From: Streptomyces sp. SA15
Lineage (GTDB): Bacteria; Actinomycetota; Actinomycetes; Streptomycetales; Streptomycetaceae
Length of the DNA: 64,000 nt
NCBI RefSeq assembly: GCF_002291145.1
Contig: NZ_NTGE01000093.1
Coordinates: 213,691-277,690 of the forward strand
Reading direction: 5' to 3'
Under the pieces are notes generated by a model, which ran no database searches, was not told the DNA's origin, and saw only the letters and a program-made list of their open reading frames with translations. A program made the translations under genes and the position numbers. Positions 62,201 to 64,000 of the stretch are shown one piece after another; position 1 is the stretch's first letter; the number at the start of each line of letters is the position of its first letter.

Positions 62201-63263
62201 CCATGTAGCCCATCTCACGGCCGCCCATGGCGTTCGGCTGGCCGGTGAGGGAGAAGGGCCCGCTGCCCGGACGGCAGATGGCGCCGGTGGCGAGATGCAG
62301 GTTGACCAGGGCGTTGGTGTTCCAGGTGCCGTGCGTCGACTGGTTGAGCCCCATGGTCCAGCAGCTCATCCACTCACCGGCCTCGCCGATCAGCCGCGCC
62401 GCCTCCCGGATGTCGTCCTCGGCGAGCCCGGTGATCTCCGCGACGGCGTCCGGCGCATAGTCGGCCAGGAACTCGGCCATCGCCTCCCAGCCCTCGGTGT
62501 GTGCGGCGATGAAGGCGGGGTCTGTGTGCCCGTTCTCGACCAGCAGATGCAGCAGACCGTTGAGGAAGGCGAGGTCGGTACCGGGCTTGACCTGCAGAAA
62601 AAGGTCGGCCTTCGCGGCCGTGGCCGTGCGCCGCGGGTCGACGACGATCAGCTTCGCGCCCGCCTTGACCCGCTCCATCATCCGCAGGTACAGGATCGGA
62701 TGGCAGTCGGCCATGTTCGACCCGATGACGAGGAAGAGGTCCGCCCGGTCGAAGTCCTCGTACGACCCCGGCGGTCCGTCGGCGCCCAGCGACGACTTGT
62801 ATCCGGCGCCCGCGCTCGCCATGCACAGCCGCGAGTTCGACTCGATCTGGTTGGTCCGTACGAACCCCTTGGCCAGCTTGTTCGCCAGGTACTGCGCCTC
62901 CAGGCTCATCTGCCCGGAGACATAGAAGGCGACCGCGTCCGGCCCGTGCTCGTCGATGATCGTGCGCAGCCGCCGCGCGGTCTCGGCGATCGCGTCGGCC
63001 ACGGGCGCGGGCACGGGCTCCTCGCCCCGGTCGTCCCGCACGAGCGCGCCGGACAGCCGACCGGGCGCGGCGAGCATCTCGGCCGTGGTCGCTCCCTTGG
63101 TGCACAGCCGGCCGGCGTTCGCCGGGTGCGCCTTGTCGCCGGACGCCTTCAGGACCGTACGCCGTCCGTCCGGCCCCATCCCGACGTCGAGCACCATGCC
63201 GCAGCCCACACCGCAGTACGAGCAGACCGTGCGCACCTGCCGCGTCTGTGGGGTCGTCGTCAT
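59232..63263 (-). CDS. nasA: Assimilatory nitrate reductase fused to CysJ-like flavoprotein reductase
   Basis: A 1343-residue fusion of two electron-transfer enzymes. The N-terminal part is a molybdopterin nitrate reductase: a [4Fe-4S] set Cys14, Cys17, Cys21, Cys53, and the Mo-ligand Cys in NSRLCMASAGAGYKSSLG; MGLNQSTHGTWNTNALVNLH is typical of the NasA group. From about residue 808 a flavodoxin-like FMN domain begins (ILWASQTGNAEEFAGAV), then FAD- and NADPH-binding domains (RLYSISSSP, VGPGTGVAPFVGFLQER) ending in KRYVRDVY, as in sulfite reductase CysJ. The fusion would carry electrons from NADPH to nitrate in one chain. A GlnR-type box lies 24 bp upstream of the start codon. Confidence 0.92.
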   Translation of the reverse strand: MTTTPQTRQVRTVCSYCGVGCGMVLDVGMGPDGRRTVLKASGDKAHPANAGRLCTKGATTAEMLAAPGRLSGALVRDDRGEEPVPAPVADAIAETARRLRTIIDEHGPDAVAFYVSGQMSLEAQYLANKLAKGFVRTNQIESNSRLCMASAGAGYKSSLGADGPPGSYEDFDRADLFLVIGSNMADCHPILYLRMMERVKAGAKLIVVDPRRTATAAKADLFLQVKPGTDLAFLNGLLHLLVENGHTDPAFIAAHTEGWEAMAEFLADYAPDAVAEITGLAEDDIREAARLIGEAGEWMSCWTMGLNQSTHGTWNTNALVNLHLATGAICRPGSGPFSLTGQPNAMGGREMGYMGPGLPGQRSVLVDEERAFAEDVWELPPGTLRKDGVGKGTVEMFQKMADGEIKACWIICTNPVASVAGRRTVIEGLEAAEFVVTQDVFGETETNAYADVVLPGAMWTEAEGVFVNSERTLTLTRPVSDPPGEAMADWRIIAAVAREMGYEKGFSYDSAEQVFEEIRRFFNPVTEWDLRGVTYERLRSTPVQWPAESEDGPDRNPIRYVGGGELRFPTASGRAVFHARPHMPAAEMPDDDYPFVLNTGRVQHQWHTLTKTGKVAKLNKLNSGPFVEVHPEDARELGIADGDRVEVASRRGRAVLPAVVTDRVRPGACFAPFHWNDLFGEYLSVNAVTSDAVDPVSFQPEFKVCAVSLTRIAEPASVPAEVIVPTAVTPGSNPFGLDPAPPPVLTAQERLYLTGFLAGIDSGAPGVPVLPPDAPFSPEHAMWVNGVLAGMYSRTAQPATDRGQHGREVVILWASQTGNAEEFAGAVADRLSVGGHRARLVGMDDTDPGTLPTGADLLLITSTFGDGDAPDNGSGFWEALAGQQAPRLEGVRYAVLAFGDSSYDDFCGHGRRLDARLDELGAVRLAPRTDCEPDYETDAGAWLDQVLTALGTKTEAGPGTTTQAAPKPARSAKPAPTTARLVGNRLLSKPGAGKEVRRFTFDTSGSALTYEAGDALGVRPVNSPALVEEWLAVTGADGSTTVSVEGVGEVPFAEALHQLLDITRITPDLLRFVAERVRDDRELRRLLRPDNKDGLAKWSWGRQAVDVLAEHPVRAGAQDWADVLKKLQPRLYSISSSPLVDPHVVSLTVSVVRYENLYGRPRGGVCSPFLADAEPDREVPVFVQRSPHFRPPADPSTPMVMVGPGTGVAPFVGFLQERLALGHRAPNWLFFGEQHRATDFYYEDELTGLLGAGALTRLDTAFSRDQRNKVYVQDRMLEHGPELWRWLQDGAHFYVCGDASRMAKDVDRALRDIAVAHGGLQEAEASAWVKQLAAAKRYVRDVY

Positions 63264-63286
63264 GCCGTCGACGGTACGAATTGCCC

Positions 63287-63302
63287 GTTACGCCTGTGTG
63301 AC
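63287..63302 (-). promoter_or_regulatory. GlnR-type box upstream of the nitrate reductase
   Basis: On the minus strand the site reads GTCAC, six bases, GTAAC, an exact match to the GTnAC-n6-GTnAC form of actinobacterial GlnR boxes. It is 24-39 bp upstream of the ATG. GlnR activates nitrate assimilation in Streptomyces when nitrogen is limiting, so the same control is expected here. Confidence 0.7.
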
Positions 63303-63519
63303 ACGGCTTGATCATCAGGGGTTACGCCCGCTGCACAGCCGTCGCGTGACGGGTGTGAGGGCCTGTGCGCTGGGCGTATTGGGTGGCTGTCACGGCGATG
63401 CAGGGGCGATGTGAGGTGCGTCGCGATCGCGGAGCGTGTCGCTGATAGGCCGAACAGGTGACCTTGCGTAAGAATTGCCCGATGCAGACAGCAGTGCGAG
63501 CCAAGGACGGAGCGTGCCG

Positions 63520-63909
63520 GTGAACAGCCACGATGTCACCGACGAACAGTGGGAGGGGCTCGCCCAGGTCGTGCCGCTGCGGGGCCGGGACGCCTGGCCG
63601 TCCGCAGTCGACCACCGGTCCATACCGGAGGCCGAGACCGAGGCCCGGCGCCGCTTCGTCGTCCTGCGCGTCCAGGTGTTCGCGGACGCCCGCGAGGTCG
63701 CCGAGACGCTGATGGCGGGCGTCCCCGTGCTGCTCGACCTGACCAGCGCGGAGACCGAGGTCGCCAAGCGGATCCTGGACTTCAGCACGGGCGTCGTCTT
63801 CGGCCTGGCGAGCGGGATGCACCGCGTCGAGCGCAATGTGTTCCTTCTCACCCCGGCCGGAACCGAGGTGACCGGGCTGATGGAGGGAGCGGGGGTTCCC
63901 GGAGCGTGA
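63520..63909 (+). CDS. SepF-like cell division protein
   Basis: A 129-residue protein of the SepF (DUF552) family. The conserved core is RRFVVLRVQVFADAREVAET, LMAGVPVLLDLTSAETEVAK, RILDFSTGVVFGLASGMHRV and NVFLLTPAG, matching the FtsZ-binding domain of SepF. It lacks the N-terminal amphipathic helix of the main SepF and its neighbours are not cell-division genes, so it is probably one of the SepF-like paralogues (SflA/SflB type). The start is ambiguous: GTG 63520 (GGAG 7 nt upstream) or GTG 63514 (AAGGA 6 nt upstream). Confidence 0.85.
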   Translation: MNSHDVTDEQWEGLAQVVPLRGRDAWPSAVDHRSIPEAETEARRRFVVLRVQVFADAREVAETLMAGVPVLLDLTSAETEVAKRILDFSTGVVFGLASGMHRVERNVFLLTPAGTEVTGLMEGAGVPGA

Positions 63910-63917
63910 GCCGTCAG

Positions 63918-63980
63918 CGTGCCGGGCGTGCCGGGCGTGCCGGGCGTGCCGGGCGTGCCGGGCGTGCCGGGCGTGCCGGG
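63918..63980. repeat. 9-bp tandem repeat, seven copies
   Basis: Seven perfect units of CGTGCCGGG run without interruption, starting 9 bp after the SepF-like stop codon and ending in a degenerate CGGGGCCGG. It is a simple-sequence array that may vary in copy number by slippage. Confidence 0.92.
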
Positions 63981-64000
63981 CGGGGCCGGTCGCGAGGCGG

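Overview
The window is high-GC actinobacterial chromosome, almost certainly Streptomyces. The support is codon use, frequent GTG starts with ATGA/GTGA overlaps, a complete conservon (cvnA-D), a SepF-like protein, a GlnR-type box at a nitrate reductase, a type II Wadjet system, and rare TTA codons restricted to an accessory gene pair.

Layout. (1) 1-7921: a catabolic locus. A leftward unit (BCCT transporter, SnoaL-like protein, flavin reductase, GntR regulator) faces a rightward unit (luciferase-like monooxygenase, two tandem PF06684 proteins, alpha/beta hydrolase, aldehyde dehydrogenase). Together they look like uptake, FMNH2-dependent oxidation, hydrolysis and aldehyde oxidation of an unidentified substrate, perhaps a nitrogen heterocycle. 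(2) 7935-14181: a leftward operon of type III glutamine synthetase, class II amidotransferase, GXGXG protein, FMN glutamate-synthase-like protein, a monomeric sarcosine-oxidase-like flavoenzyme and a cupin-XRE regulator. This resembles glx/mgs amine assimilation. (3) 14393-22849: a four-gene type II Wadjet anti-plasmid system, jetABCD. (4) 22939-31549: an unrecognised gene pair, 767 aa plus a 2054 aa P-loop ATPase, directly downstream of Wadjet, in the same direction, each with a TTA codon. This is the best candidate here for an undescribed (defence?) system. (5) 31550-35832: decayed FAH and LuxR remnants, a Gfo/Idh/MocA dehydrogenase, a MITE-like element, a TIM-barrel isomerase and a LacI regulator with an operator array. 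(6) 36021-41944: cytochrome P450, a membrane-anchored periplasmic-binding-like protein, a 17-bp tandem array and an orphan sugar-binding lipoprotein. (7) 42533-46596: conservon cvnABCD.

(8) 46725-51219: two broken genes joined 5' to 5' (LacI and GH78 rhamnosidase), a decayed TetR next to an intact DHA2 drug exporter, and a second, intact TetR. (9) 51564-56783: a His/Met-rich membrane protein, an ECF sigma factor, a GlcD-GlcF-type FAD/Fe-S oxidase and a MarR regulator. (10) 56903-64000: YceI, a polytopic membrane protein, a fused assimilatory nitrate reductase/CysJ-like flavoprotein under a GlnR-type box, a SepF-like gene and a 9-bp tandem repeat.

All assignments come from reading the sequence. 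No database search was possible, so family names rest on recognised motifs and gene order.
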